Assembly (NCBI RefSeq): GCF_022605165.1
Contig: NC_063071.1
Span: 2,294,001 to 2,358,000, forward strand
DNA: 64,000 nt
Source: Purpureocillium takamizusanense
Lineage: Eukaryota; Ascomycota; Sordariomycetes; Hypocreales; Ophiocordycipitaceae
Direction: 5' to 3'
Under the pieces are notes generated by a model that made no database searches, was not told where the DNA came from, and worked only from the letters and a program-made list of their open reading frames with translations. Shown here in pieces: positions 45,607-57,192 of this stretch. The position numbers and the translations under genes are program-made. Position 1 is the first letter of the stretch, and each line of letters opens with the position of its first letter.

Positions 45607-47349
45607 AGCTGGCCTACTGCCCAGTGGGGCTGTCTGCGTGTGCAGCGCGCGTGGGCGTCTGCGCTGCCCTGCAGACGGGGGACTTGAGACGACCGGAGAC
45701 AAACCCCCAATGCCTGGCAGCCAGCCGCCGGCAGTGCATAATATACGGTGCCCTACCCTTATCTGAGAGTGCAAGTTGACAGGACGGCCGCCTGTTTGTC
45801 ACTTGAACCAGTCCCGCGGGCCGTTACGAGGCGAGGCTCAACGAGTGCTGCTGCTGCGCTCAGCCCAAGCAACAGAGGTCGCTGCCCATGCAGACGTTGT
45901 TATTTATTCCCTTCCCTGTCTCCTGTACTGTACTGCGCTGTGCTGCACATGCAGTGTCGCCAACCACCCGGAGAGACGCTCCCGTCCGTGACCCCCCCGG
46001 AATGGGATTGCTGCTGCTGTTTTCTGCTGCTGCTGGGGAAGGAAAAAAAAAAAAAAGGACAGACGCGCGCGCGTGCATGGTCCGACCAAGTACTTGAGGT
46101 GCTGTTGCTAACCATCTGCCGCCCTATCGCTAGGGTTCCCTTCCTTGAGGTCCAGGCATCACATCCATCATCCATCCTGGCGCCAGTACTACTAAAGCTA
46201 CCTCTTTACCTTGGGGTCCAGTTGGGTAACTTGATAGCTTGGGTGCCATCCATCCTCCTCCGCTCCACCGCACCGCACGGCACCGCAGCGCAGGAAATCC
46301 CGCCGTTTTCTCTGCCTCGCCTCAATTCGAACCCTCCATCCCTCCAGCTCTCGCCCGGCTTCACAGTCTCACCCAAGCCAGCGTCGCGCCACCGGACACG
46401 CCCAGTGCATAACTTGGTATACCTACCGCCTCATCTTGTTCCCTTGCTCTGCTTGCACAAACGACTGCCAACGGCCTCGCTCGAATCCAACAAAGACGAC
46501 TACGATTTGCACGTCTTATTGCTTTCCCCACGGACGGCGGCGCTAGCTTCCACTCGGTGTCCCAAGTCCACCTGATAGCTTGCAGCTCCTCCTCCTCCTC
46601 CTCCTCCACCACCTCCTCTTGCTCCTCCTTCGCGTCCCGCCGCCACCATCTCGACCTCGTTTCCGGCCGCGCGCCAGGTTCCCCCACCACCCCTCCTCGT
46701 TTCTGGCTCCTCTGTCGTCAGCCCGCCTAATTACCCAAGCCAAGGTCCTCACACCGCCGATCCGCGCAGCCGCAGAGAGAGGCACTCCCAAAAAAGGCAC
46801 ACCCATCCAGCAGCCGTCGCCACCCTCGGGCCAAGGTTCCGCGCTCACAGCACAACACAGCACAGCACAGCTTGACCTTGTGACCTCGTTCCAACGAGGC
46901 CGCCGCCATCGTACCTTTTGCCCCCGAATAAAGTCTTGCGCCCCCATCGCTCGAGCGCATCCTCGACTCGACGCAGCTTTCCTCCATCCCGACTTCCCGA
47001 CCCAGCGTGCGAGCGGGGCCAGCCCTGCGCTTGGGAGCCGCAACGGGTCGCACATACGTACCTAACCTAGGTATAAACCATAGGCCATCTCGGCTCCTCA
47101 CGAACACCGACGACGACAACCGTGACAGGGACCAGGGCAGCCAGCCCGTGACAGGGAGGACCAACAAAACATTTTCCTTTTGGCGCGAGTGAGAAAAAAA
47201 AAGTCCCCCACCTGACGTCGCCTTGGACTCGCCCTTCTCCCTCTCTCTCCCCCAAATCTTGCGACAGTCAACAAACCACACGCCACCCACTGTTTATTGC
47301 GACTGCCGCCGCCACTACTCCGTACCGCCCGGCGCAATAAGCCTCCCTA

Positions 47350-47376
47350 CATTACATTACATTACATTACATTACA
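47350..47376 (+). repeat. ATTAC pentanucleotide repeat
   Basis: About five ATTAC units, probably within the leader of the gene that starts at 47928. Confidence 0.85.
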
Positions 47377-47927
47377 CTTTGGCTCTTGCGGTCCGCTCCT
47401 CCCACGGCCCATCCATCCGTCCAGCCCCTCGCGCTCCTCGTCCCGCCAACCAATCGACCCCTCACACTTGTCGCACTATCCACATCTTTGGCTAGTCGGC
47501 AAGGTACAGACAGCACCGCTCGATACGCTACAGAGCGCTCGCTCCGCCGTCCACAGCCCGCGCAGGCCCGTCCCGGTTTTTGTTGTTGACCTGACCCGAC
47601 CTGACCTGTGCTGAGTTGGCCAGCGCAAGTCGCAGCCGCATCCGCAGCGCCGCAGACCGAGCCGTCTTATTATTATTGCTCTGCTCCAAGCCGGTGCTGA
47701 CTTCGACGTCCGCCGCCCGCCCGCCCGTCCATCCATCATCCATCCATCCCTCCTCATCCCGCGCTCGCCCGCTCGCCCGTCCACGACGCCTCTCGCGCGC
47801 TCCCTTCACCTCGCGCCAGTGCCGTCGCCGCCTTTCGCCTTCGCAACACGCGCCGTTACTCCGACCTTCTCGAGCAGATCGTCGCGAGTAAACGGCAATA
47901 CCTCGTTCTGGTCCCTTGCTGTCTGAT

Positions 47928-50132
47928 ATGCCGTATGTGCCAGCCACATTCTTATCTGTCTCATTGTCGCGGCGCGCGCCCCAGGCACGACGAGAGAGTT
48001 TGGCCGTCTCAACCCACTCACCACTGACCAGACTAATCAGACGAACCGCAAACCCCACCACTCAAACGGGCGAAAGCTCCCGCTCGACCTCATATAATAG
48101 TGAGGGAGAGCATTCGCACGAGCAAGACTACTCCGTCACCGACTCCATCACTGACGACGACGACGAGTGGGAAGACGAGTACGACCAAGACGTTCACCCG
48201 TCCGACTCGGCATCCGCCAGCAACGATTACCCTCCGTCGCGGCCCCGCGCCACCAGAGCCGCCCCGCGACGCCATCGAGTGGCCCGACAACAACACCACT
48301 ACGCCCAGGTGCAGGCGCCCGCACCGAACCCGCCCAGCGTGGATCCTTCCGACGAGTACCCCGGCCACTACGGCCCGGGCTACCAACCGCAGCACGCCCC
48401 TCGCGGCAGCTTTTACGGCCAACGCGGCGGCCATGGCCATCATCCCTTTCAACAAAACCACTACATGGGGGGCTATCCGGGCGGAAACCAAGTCATCCCC
48501 TATGGAGGCTATGGGCCCAATCCGAACCCCTTCAGCCCCATGAGCACCAGCTCGAGCGGCGCCAGCTACTTTGGCGGGGAGCCTCCGCGTCACATGTACG
48601 AGGTGATGCCGTATCAGCACGGGTATTACGGTCCGCCAGCCCAGTATAATCTGCCAGCCCACATGCAGCAGTTTCACCTGACGCAGCAGCCGCCGCCGCC
48701 GCCGGCCACGGAAGCACCGGCCCCAGCCCCAGCCCCGACCCCGGCGCCCAAGGAGCCCCCAGTTGATATTGAGAAGATCAAGATGGAGGCCAAGATCGCA
48801 GCGCTGCAGGCGCACGAAGAGAAGCAGCGAGCGATCAACGAGCAGCGGGAGCGGGACGCTCAAATTCGCAAGGAGGCCGAGGAAGCCTTTCTGAGGAAGA
48901 TGGAGGAGATGAAGAAACAGCAAGAGGAGGCTCAAAAAGAGATTGCCCGAGCCAGGGCGGACGCAGAACGTGCCGCCGTGGAGAGGGTCGAGGCCGAGAG
49001 GAGGGCCGCGGAAGAGAGACGAAAGCAGGAAGCGGAGGCAATGAAGAGGGCAGAAGAAAATGCGCTGAAGAAGGTCGAGGCCGAGATGAAGGCGGCCGAA
49101 GAGAGGAGAAAGAAGGAGGCGGAAGAGCGCGTCAGGATCGAGGAGGCCGCCAAGGCTCGCCTCGAAGCTGCCATGAAGGCTGAGGCCGAGGCCAAGGCAG
49201 CTGCCGAGAAGAAGGCGGCCGAGGAAGCGGAACGGCTCAAGTTGATTCAGGAAGACGCAAAGCGCAAAGCCGAAGCCGACGCTGCCGCCAAGGTCGCCGC
49301 CGAAAAGGAGGCCGCTGCCAAGGCAGCCGAAGCCGAAGCGGCAGCCCAAAAGGAGCATGAGGCTCTCAAGAAGAGGATCCAGGAGGAGACCAAGGCCAAA
49401 CTCGAAGAAGCCGCCGAGGCCGCCAAGAAGTCGACGAACAAGGCCCCCATCAAGTTCAAGGACGCCGTGGGGCGAAAGTTCAGTTTCCCCTTTCATCTCT
49501 GCAAGACCTGGCAGGTATGTTTTGTCATCTTGTCCCGTACACCCTCCCAGAAACTGACCCGAGCTTGTGACCAGGGTATGGAAGAGCTCATCAAGCAAGC
49601 GTTCCTGCACGTGGACGTCATCGGACCGCATGTGCAGCAAGGCCATTACGACTTGATCGGGCCAAATGGCGAAATCATCCTGCCTTCTGTGTGGGAAAGG
49701 GTGATCGAGCCGGACTGGTCCATCAGCATGACGATGTGGCCGGTGGAGAAGATGCCGCCGGCGGGCGGCCCAAAGTTCCCTCCTGGGATGATGCCTGGGC
49801 CGGCGGGCGGGCGGCGGGGACACATTGGGGTCGGCGGTATGCCCATCCCCCCTCCCATCCCCGGGGTCCCGCCTGCCGGGCGGCGCCCCGGAGTCCATGT
49901 GCCGCCCGCGCCAGAGTGGCCCGGGCCCGCCGGACGCCGTGGCGATGCCAACATCGTCAACGTCGGGCCGCCTCCAACAAAGGGCAGCAAGAGCAGCAGC
50001 AAGAGGAACTCGGCCATGCTTACCTTCTTTGCTGGCAAGCCCACCAAGAAGAAGTGAGTAGACTTTCGGGCCGCTTTCACATCTGGACTCATGGCTAACG
50101 TGAAGTTCAAAAGGTCGAGCAAGAGGGCATGA
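47928..50132 (+). CDS. coiled-coil protein with fungal ubiquitin-like domain (ULD_2 type)
   Basis: Exons 47928-49514, 49575-50053 and 50114-50132 encode 694 aa. Order: acidic Ser/Asp-rich N-terminus (DSITDDDDEWEDEYD), Tyr/Gly/Pro-rich low-complexity part, a long Ala/Glu/Lys coiled coil (~290-510), then KFKDAVGRKFSFPFHLCKTW, EELIKQAFLHVDVIGPHV and GEIILPSVWERVIEPDW, the fungal ubiquitin-like domain. A Pro/Gly tail ends in KPTKKKSSKRA. The last intron (GTGAGT, branch GCTAAC) moves the stop from 50057 to 50132. The N-terminus is uncertain: GTATGT five bases after the ATG could splice to 48032 (99 nt, in frame), giving MPLIRRTANP. The function of this family is unknown. Confidence 0.8.
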
Positions 50133-51124
50133 CGAGACGCGGAGAGAGACTGATAACGACGAATGACCGCTTTTTGTTTCTGCCAACATTGTCTCAGCGC
50201 ATCCATCCGCACCCCCTTGCTGCGGAAAACTCGATTCTCCGCTCGGTTTGTTTGTTGATGTACGTTGTGTTCGGCTTCTCCTTGCGCTGTCGAGCAGGGG
50301 TCCTTCAATTGCATTGGTTGCGGAGTCTGACTGTGGGCGGCCAGAGCGTTTCATGGACGGCGGCTTACTTACTCGGCCGGTATACCCTGGGAATATGTTT
50401 TTGCAGGATTTACGGCGGAAAACGAGGGCAGTGCATAATGCAAAGCGTTTGAGACACACACACACACCACGGCGGCGAGACCAACTTTGCCAGTTCAACA
50501 AGTCACGCTTGACAGCGCACAGCTTTCCGTGGAATGGTCTATTTTTTTTTATATTTGATCTGATACATGCGTAGAACGATTGGAAGCTTTTTTTTGTGGA
50601 AAGGAAGGGAAAGGAAAGGAAAGGAAAGGGAAAAGAAATGGCTGGTTGGTTACAAGCTCTGACTTTAAAATCTATCAAACATAAACACGTGCATACCTGA
50701 TGATGATTTGTGATGTGTGTAGCCCTGTCACGATGGTGGTGGGTTCATGATGCTTGTATATGTTTGTATCAGACGCAGGCACGTTGATGGCAGTGGGACC
50801 TGTTGAGCCGGCCTTGCGCACGCTCGGTCTGGAAGCGGCCCGAACAGCTGTGCCACTGCTCATGCGGATAGGCAGCTGCCTTGTGCAAGGGAAACATCTC
50901 CGTCTTTTCAGATGGTATTTCTCTACGTATTCTATTGCCGCCACTGCAAAGCTGCCTAGTGCAGGGAAACATGCCCGCCTTTTCAGAAGGCATCTCTCTA
51001 TTCTATTGCCCCCAACTTGTCCAACGCCTTCTATATGCGGTGCTTCTAATTATATCGTACAGCTATGTATCACATGCGGCTCTTTTGTGTGCAGGAAAAC
51101 ATGTTATATACCCCGTGGGAAATA
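50133..51124. other. convergent intergenic region
   Basis: About 1 kb between the ULD_2-type gene (+) and Coq10 (-). It contains an AAAGG repeat at ~50595-50635 and an imperfect tandem repeat at 50871-51013. No gene. Confidence 0.5.
50871..51013 (+). repeat. imperfect tandem repeat, two ~70-nt units
   Basis: Unit 1 (50871-50942) and unit 2 (50943-51013) share GCTGCC-TGTGCA-GGGAAACAT, CTTTTCAGA and TCTCTA-TTCTATTGCC. A weaker third partial copy (TGTGCAGGAAAACATG) lies near 51088-51103. On the minus strand the frame repeats PSEKxxMFP, but no gene contains it. Confidence 0.75.
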
Positions 51125-51880
51125 TCATGGGTAGTGCGGAGGAGACGCCAGCCTCTCATGCGCTCTCTTCTCAAAGGCCTCGATCATGAGGCCGGCGACC
51201 TTGTCCGAGACGGCGGCGCTGACGGCGGCGTAAAGCGGATTGACGAATTGATACCGAATGGAGAGGTGGACTTCGGTCGAAGGAGAAGAGGAGGAGGAGA
51301 GCTGGCGTAGGGACCAGCGGGTGACGAGGCTCTTGAAGACGGTAGAGGCGGCGGCGGCCGAAGCGTCGGCGGGGTCGCCGCTGACGGCCTCGACGGAGAC
51401 GCCGGGGACGCAGCGCAGGCGGCTGGTGAAGACCTCGTTGAAGCCACCCCAGCCGACGTGAAGGTCGGCGAGGACGGGCCAGCGGCGGCCGCGGCCGTTG
51501 CTGTTGCCGTTGCTGCTACTGCCGTCGTTGTCCGGGGCGGGGGCGGAGGACCACTGCGTGACGCGCGAGAGGGAGCAGTAGGGGACGAAGCGGTCGTACG
51601 AGTCGACGTCGGCGATGAGCTCGTAGAGCGGGCCGGACGGGTAGGGCAGGGTGCGGGTCGCGGTAAGGTGTTGCGTGGTGCCGGTGCCGGTGCCCGCGCC
51701 GGGGAAGCTGAAGAAGGACCGGCGGGTGGGAAAAAACAAGTTGGCTCCTGCGGCTGGCGCTGGCGGCGACGGCGGAGGGAGCGCGGAGGAGATGAGGGCT
51801 CCACGAGAGGCGGAGAGGAAGAGAAGGCCGCGAGACGAGGCGAGGTGCCGGCCGCCGGAGGAGAGTGTTCGTAAGGACAT
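51125..51880 (-). CDS. coq10: Coq10, mitochondrial coenzyme Q-binding START-domain protein
   Basis: A single exon encodes 251 aa. The N-terminal ~60 residues are rich in Ser, Arg and Leu with few acids (MSLRTLSSGGRHLASSRG), a typical mitochondrial presequence. The polyketide-cyclase/START domain begins at YELIADVDSYDRFVPYCSLS, the Coq10 signature, and continues with LHVGWGGFNEVFTSRL and YQFVNPLYAAVSAAVSD to the C-terminal helix (MIEAFEKRAHE). Coq10 binds ubiquinone and is needed for its efficient synthesis and use in the respiratory chain. A Ser/Asn-rich insert of about 20 residues (near 115) and a Ser-rich loop near 200 enlarge the domain slightly. The length is within the fungal range. Confidence 0.93.
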   Translation of the reverse strand: MSLRTLSSGGRHLASSRGLLFLSASRGALISSALPPPSPPAPAAGANLFFPTRRSFFSFPGAGTGTGTTQHLTATRTLPYPSGPLYELIADVDSYDRFVPYCSLSRVTQWSSAPAPDNDGSSSNGNSNGRGRRWPVLADLHVGWGGFNEVFTSRLRCVPGVSVEAVSGDPADASAAAASTVFKSLVTRWSLRQLSSSSSPSTEVHLSIRYQFVNPLYAAVSAAVSDKVAGLMIEAFEKRAHERLASPPHYP

Positions 51881-52727
51881 GGCCGCTGGTGGTGACCCGG
51901 GTGCAATATCTACGCTGTAAAGATGAGGCGGAGGCTGCTCACGCCATAGCGAGAAACGGAGGGTTTTGTCTTTGACTGCCGGGGCCTGGGCGCTGCGCCG
52001 TGTGCGATGCGCCCTCTTGCGGGCGGGCCTCTATGAGAAGTGAGTTGAGTGACGGTGTGTGGATGGATGATGCCGTGATGTTGAAATTCGTGGGCCGCGC
52101 CGGCCGGGGCGATGGTTGGTGGTGCGTGCTGCGGCGCCCTGTCGGGCCGTTTCGCCTGGGGACGCGCTCTTTCCATTCACTGTCAGGCGCCGCCCGCCCG
52201 CCTGCTGTGGAACCTTCCAAGGTTTCATGGGGGTTAGTTACCCAGGTAGGTGTAACGCTGGGGCTGCGTGACACAGCTGGAGCGGAGTGGAGGCAGCGAC
52301 CACCTGCAACGCGACGAGCTAATAACTAAAGCACCACTGAAGCTTCCAGGTTCCAAGGCTGTACGACCTAAGGTACTAAAGGTATGTTGCACAGGCGGGC
52401 TCCAGCCAGCCGCCTTTAGTAGTATCTGTGCCGCAGACCGCCGTCACCACCACCGCCACGGAATCGCTCCATCATCCCACCGCATCACCACTCCTCGTCG
52501 CCCGCAACCACCTCGACCGCGACCCTCCCTCTCCCGCCCGGCCGCCGAACGAGACGAGCCTCACCACGTCGACGTACGCACGCACGATGAGCACGCGCCC
52601 GGCGGGCTCCGACGACGACGACGACTGCCGCTGCTGCTGCTATTGCTTCTAGACGGGCTGGGGGTTGTACACCTAGGAGGAACACGCAACCTGCGCAAGC
52701 CCCACGCGGGGCACCACGCCCGCAATC
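51881..52727. other. divergent promoter between Coq10 and AP-3 delta
   Basis: 847 nt with ACCTAAGGTACTAAAGGTA-like repeats at 52361-52385 and CCACCAC/CGACGA-rich DNA up to 52650, probably leader of the AP-3 delta mRNA. A short open frame (MSTRPAGSDDDDD...) at 52587-52652 could be an upstream ORF. Confidence 0.5.
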
Positions 52728-55700
52728 ATGTACGAAGAAGCCTCCGCCGCCCCCGCGAGCGAAGCGCGCGCACGCCCGCGGCTGCGACGCGTCGGCTCGA
52801 AGGACCGCACCCAAGAAGAGAGAGAGAGAGAGAAAGAGAGCAATGATGGGCTGACTTGGCGGGTTTGTGTAGGTTCGAAAAGTCGCTCTACGACCTCATC
52901 CGCGGGCTGCGGAACCACAAGGGCAATGAGAAGGACTACATACAGAAGAGCTTGAAGGAGTGCCGGATTGAGGTCCGGAGCCAAGATATGGGTTTGTCGC
53001 TGCCTATTTCCCGTCGTTCCAGGTTCTGGGATGAAGCGTGCCGCGAGAGCTGACTCGGTCGTGTTTCCGTGCAGATGTCAAGGCGACGGCGCTCCTCAAG
53101 CTCATCTACCTCGAGATGGTGGGCTACGACATGTCCTGGGCGTCCTTTCATGTCCTCGAGGTCATGTCCTCTGCCAAGTACCACCAGAAGCGCGTTGGAT
53201 ATCTCGGCGCCATCCAGAGCTTTCGTCCAGACACCGAGGTGCTTATGCTGGCCACCAACTTGCTCAAGAAGGTATGCTGCTGCTTCAATGGATTGTCCCC
53301 TCCTCCGATGCAGCTTGGCTGACCGCGTCCTGCTGCACAGGACCTCGGCTCGTCTACTCCGACCGTCATCTCCCTGCCCATCGCGACCCTTCCTCACGTC
53401 ATCACCCCCTCGCTTGCACTCTCGACGCTCGCCGACCTGCTCCCGCGCCTGAGCCACAGCCACTCCAACATCCGGAAGAAGACGCTGGTCACTCTGTACC
53501 GCTTGGCCCTGGTGTACCCTGAGGCGTTGCGCGCAGCATGGCCCAAGATCAAGGAGCGCCTGATGGACCCCAACGAGGACCCAAGTGTCACGGCTGCCAT
53601 TGTCAACGTCGTTTGCGAGCTGGGTTGGCGGAGACCTCATGACTTCTTACCCCTGGCGCCTAGGCTTTTTGAGCTTCTCGTGGACGGAGGAAACAACTGG
53701 ATGGCCATCAAGCTCATCAAGCTCGTATGTGAACATGCGCTCTATCCGGCGGGCCCGGCTGCTAACGCGCTCACAGTTTGCAACCCTCACGCCTCTGGAA
53801 CCGCGCCTGGTCAGGAAGCTGCTTCCGCCCCTGACCAACATCATGTCGACCACGGCTGCCATGTCTCTCCTATACGAATGCATTAACGGTATCATTCAGG
53901 GTGGCATCCTTGGCAATGAGGATGATGCGTCAGGGGCAGACGAGGTCGCCACGCTTTGCGTCAATAAGCTTCGGGGGATGATTATGATTAACGGCGATCC
54001 GAACCGTGAGTCGATCCAGTTTTTTTGGCCAAGCGGGATGTACGCTGACGTTGTCGAATAGTGAAATACGTTGCGCTATTGGCTTTCAACAAGATTGTCG
54101 TCACGCACCCGTATCTTGTTGCCCAGCAAGAAGACGTTATTTTGGAGTGTATCGATAGCCCCGACATCACAATCCGGATTCAAGCCCTCGACTTGGTGAA
54201 GGGCATGGTCACGAGCGACAACCTCATCTCCGTTGTCAGCCGCCTGATGAAGCAACTCAAATCTTCTGCACCGTCTCAAGACCGCAGCAGGCCTGAATCA
54301 GGCTCTCTGGTTCCCAGCAGCGACTCAGATTCTGATGCACAAGTCGCCATCACCGAAGCACCCAGGCCAGAAAACGAGCTACCGCCTCTGCCTGAGGATT
54401 ACCGGATTGATGTCATCAAGAGAATACTTTATATGTGCTCCAAAGACAATTACGCCAACATTGTTGACTTTGATTGGTATCTTGACGTCCTAACGCAGCT
54501 TGTTCGGATGGCGCCCGTGCCACGGACTTTTGACAACGAGTTCGAAGGCGATACGGCTTCGCGGGCATCCTCGGACGTGTCCGAGAGGATCGGCGATGAG
54601 CTACGTAATGTCGCAGTCAAGGTCAGGGCCATGAGGGGAACGGCCGTTCGGGCCTGCGAGATCATACTTGTGCAGCTGAACGCAGATACCCCGCCGGCAC
54701 ACACGATAACATCGGGAGCGCTCAAGTCTGTGGCATTTGTTCTGGGCGAGTACGCTGTGCAGCTGTCGACGCCAGATGACACGCTCAATAGTCTGCTTCA
54801 AGTTGTTCCTCGAGCTGGGAAGCCCGAGGTCTGCACGACTGCCTTGCTGGCCATCACCAAGGTGTTCGCCTCGGTTGCTGGAGACGACACGGAGCCATGG
54901 AATGCTGAGAGGAAGTCGAGAATATCTCTCCTGATGGCTCGTATTCTTCACGTCGCGGAACCGCTCGCGCTGCACCCTAATCTTGAGGTACAGGAACGGG
55001 CCGTCGAGTTTATCGAGTTGCTTAAGCTCACAGCAGAGGCGGCTTCTGGACAACCGGCTTCTACCGACGACGAGCCACAGGACCCGCCGCTGCTCCTAAC
55101 GCAAGCCATACCATCGCTGTTCAACGGGTGGGAGCTGAACTCGGTTGCGGTGGGGGCCCAACGAAACGTGCCGCCGCCCGATGGCCTGGACCTGGACGAG
55201 CCCATCCATCAGAATCTGAATCACCTTCTCTCGCAGGCCAACTTGATCACCCTCGAGCCAGACGCAGAAGACGAGTTTGAAGTCTACTACAACCAACGAC
55301 CCCCGCCAACGAGCGTCTCGTCTTCGGCGCCGGCCATGAGCCGACTGACAGAGCCGCCGGAAGCGATGGCAGGGTCGTATCAGCAGCAACCAAGCGAGGA
55401 TAGCTACCTCGACGCAGACATTGTTGCGCGAAGGAAAGCCGAGCGGCTGGAGAGAAACAGGGACGACCCCTTTTATATCCCAAGCAACGACACACCACGC
55501 ACTTCGACCCCTATCCACAACATTTTGCAGAACAGCAACGGGCCCGACCTGGACATTGACTCTATACCCATCATGCAGCTGGACCTCAACAACATGCAGG
55601 GCCCATCTGCGCCAGCGCCGAAGCCTCAGCCCAAACCCCGGCGAAAGGTTGTCATTGCCGCCGACGAGACGCTGGAAGGCAGCGACGGCGGTTCCGGTCG

Positions 55701-56247
55701 AAACTACGACTCTGAGAACAACTCGGACAGCCTGGGGGTCAAGTCCAAGGGCAAGAAGCTCAAGAAGTCACTGCTGCAAGTGGACTCGACCACGATTGGA
55801 TCCTTCAGTCTGGAAGGCGAACGGCCCGCCGACGGGTTCGACTACGAGAGGCAGCAGCGCGAGGAGGCGGAGATGCAGCAGGCCATGAAGGAGGTGGAGC
55901 GGCTGCGCCTCGAGATGCAGCGCGCAAACGAGCGCATGCAGGTGGCTCAGGGCGTCGACGTCGAGGGCACCGTCATCAGAAAGAAGAAGAAGAAGGCGGC
56001 TGCGAAGAAGGCGGGCAACGACGAGGAGGGCGTGGAGGTCAAGCCCAAGAAGAAGAAAAAGAAGAAGCCCGTCACGGACGAGGAGGGCACCGTTGGGGAC
56101 GCGAACCTTGTCCTGGAGCAGCAGCAGCACCTGCCGGCTGGAGAGCCCGTGACCGTGGCGCCGAAGAAAAAGAAGTCCAAGAAGGCTGCCTCGAAGAAGC
56201 CCATGGGTGAGGACGAGGCCGCGCTGCAGGACATGCTGGAGACGTGA
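52728..56247 (+). CDS. apl5: AP-3 complex subunit delta (Apl5 type)
   Basis: Exons are 52728-52729, 52873-52991, 53075-53271, 53341-53724, 53777-54005 and 54062-56247, giving 1038 aa. The family start MFEKSLYDLIRGLRNHKG needs an ATG; the only fit is AT at 52728-52729 joined to G at 52873, so the start codon is split by a 143-nt intron. Without splicing the ATG opens a frame that misses the protein. The adaptin head follows (SQDMDVKATALLKLIYLEM, HVLEVMSSAKYHQKRVGYL, DTEVLMLATNLLKKDL) to ~600. The tail is Lys-rich and disordered (KKKKKKPVTDEEGT). AP-3 carries cargo from Golgi or endosomes directly to the vacuole. The upstream boundary of the first exon (5' UTR) is not defined. Confidence 0.93.
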
Positions 56248-57192
56248 TGACGCGTCGGGTCGGGTTTGTGCTGGATGGACATCATCAGTGCGCCGCCTCG
56301 GCGGGCTGGATGGCACACTCACGCGGGACAAAGAGGTGGGAGGCCGAGGAGAAGGGGGGTACCTTCAGTGAACATAGATAGGGCAACGCGTCTGGCGGGC
56401 GTCGAGCATATTCAACAACTGCACATCAAACAAGTTTTTTTCCAACTGGCATAGATGGCCATGTCATACAGAGTTTCAGCGTATACAGTATGTGCACCTT
56501 CTCGACAGCGCAACATGTGTCCTCTCCCGACAAGCACGGCCGACAAGCACGGTACCGAGCACAGCGTCGCGTGGACCACATGTGACGTCTCTTCTTTCTT
56601 AGTTTTTCGCCCTTCCAGGAGGTCATATCGTGCTACGTACAACGTACATTGTGCGCCAACCGACCGCCATCACCCCGGCGTCCAACCCATTTTGTTCGTT
56701 CCGTTCACCCATCCCTCCCAATCTACTTACTGTACGCCGCGCCAAGCGAGCCTCCCGATCCCCACCGTCCGTCCGAAACCCGCGCCAGGCGCTGAGAGAT
56801 GATTACGAGAACAGACAAGCGGGCGAAAAGGGGGGTTGGGGGGGTGGTTTGTGTGAAAGCTGGAAGCGAGAGCGACAGGGGGCTCAAAACAGAAAGTCAG
56901 AAATCGGGGAAGTATGGAGGGGAAAGAAGAAGAAAAAACAAGACGAGGACGAGCCTGCCGTGGCAGAGCCCGCTTCTACGCGTCTCCGTACACCCAAAAT
57001 GCCGTAGGCTCTCTCTCATGCATCCGTGAATCCGTACAACGTGACGAAAGCAAAACCACTAAACGAGATAACGAAGGGGGAATTTCCACATGTATGTATG
57101 TTGCGTGCGCGCATATTCTTGCCCACGAGCGCCGTCGACTGACGGCCTCGCAAGAAATCGCCGTGCGAGCAGCGAGGGGGATTGTATAGCAT
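56248..57192. other. convergent intergenic region
   Basis: 945 nt between the 3' ends of AP-3 delta (+) and the Rgd2-type gene (-). A few Lys/Glu-rich short frames come from A/G-rich DNA. No gene. Confidence 0.5.

Larger units (their letters stand above)
41665..47927. other. 6.3 kb gene-free stretch rich in simple repeats, ending in a long leader
   Basis: No supportable gene on either strand. Open frames are low complexity (poly-Cys, poly-Ser or poly-Leu from repeats). Features include several microsatellites (listed separately), GCAC repeats near 43747-43775, GGCT/GCCT repeats near 44713-44745, and long pyrimidine-rich, CATC-rich DNA at 46260-46700 and 47200-47880. The last is typical of a long 5' UTR of the downstream gene. 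Confidence 0.5.

Noticed and set aside
45748..46575. 275-codon open frame on the plus strand in the gene desert
   Set aside because: Low-complexity Cys/Leu/Ser stretches from repeats, no domain, no signal peptide, no splice neighbours.
48090..50678. 862-codon open frame on the minus strand opposite the ULD_2-type gene
   Set aside because: Antisense shadow of GC-rich, repetitive coiled-coil codons. It has no domain, no splice structure, and Leu/Gly/Arg-biased composition.
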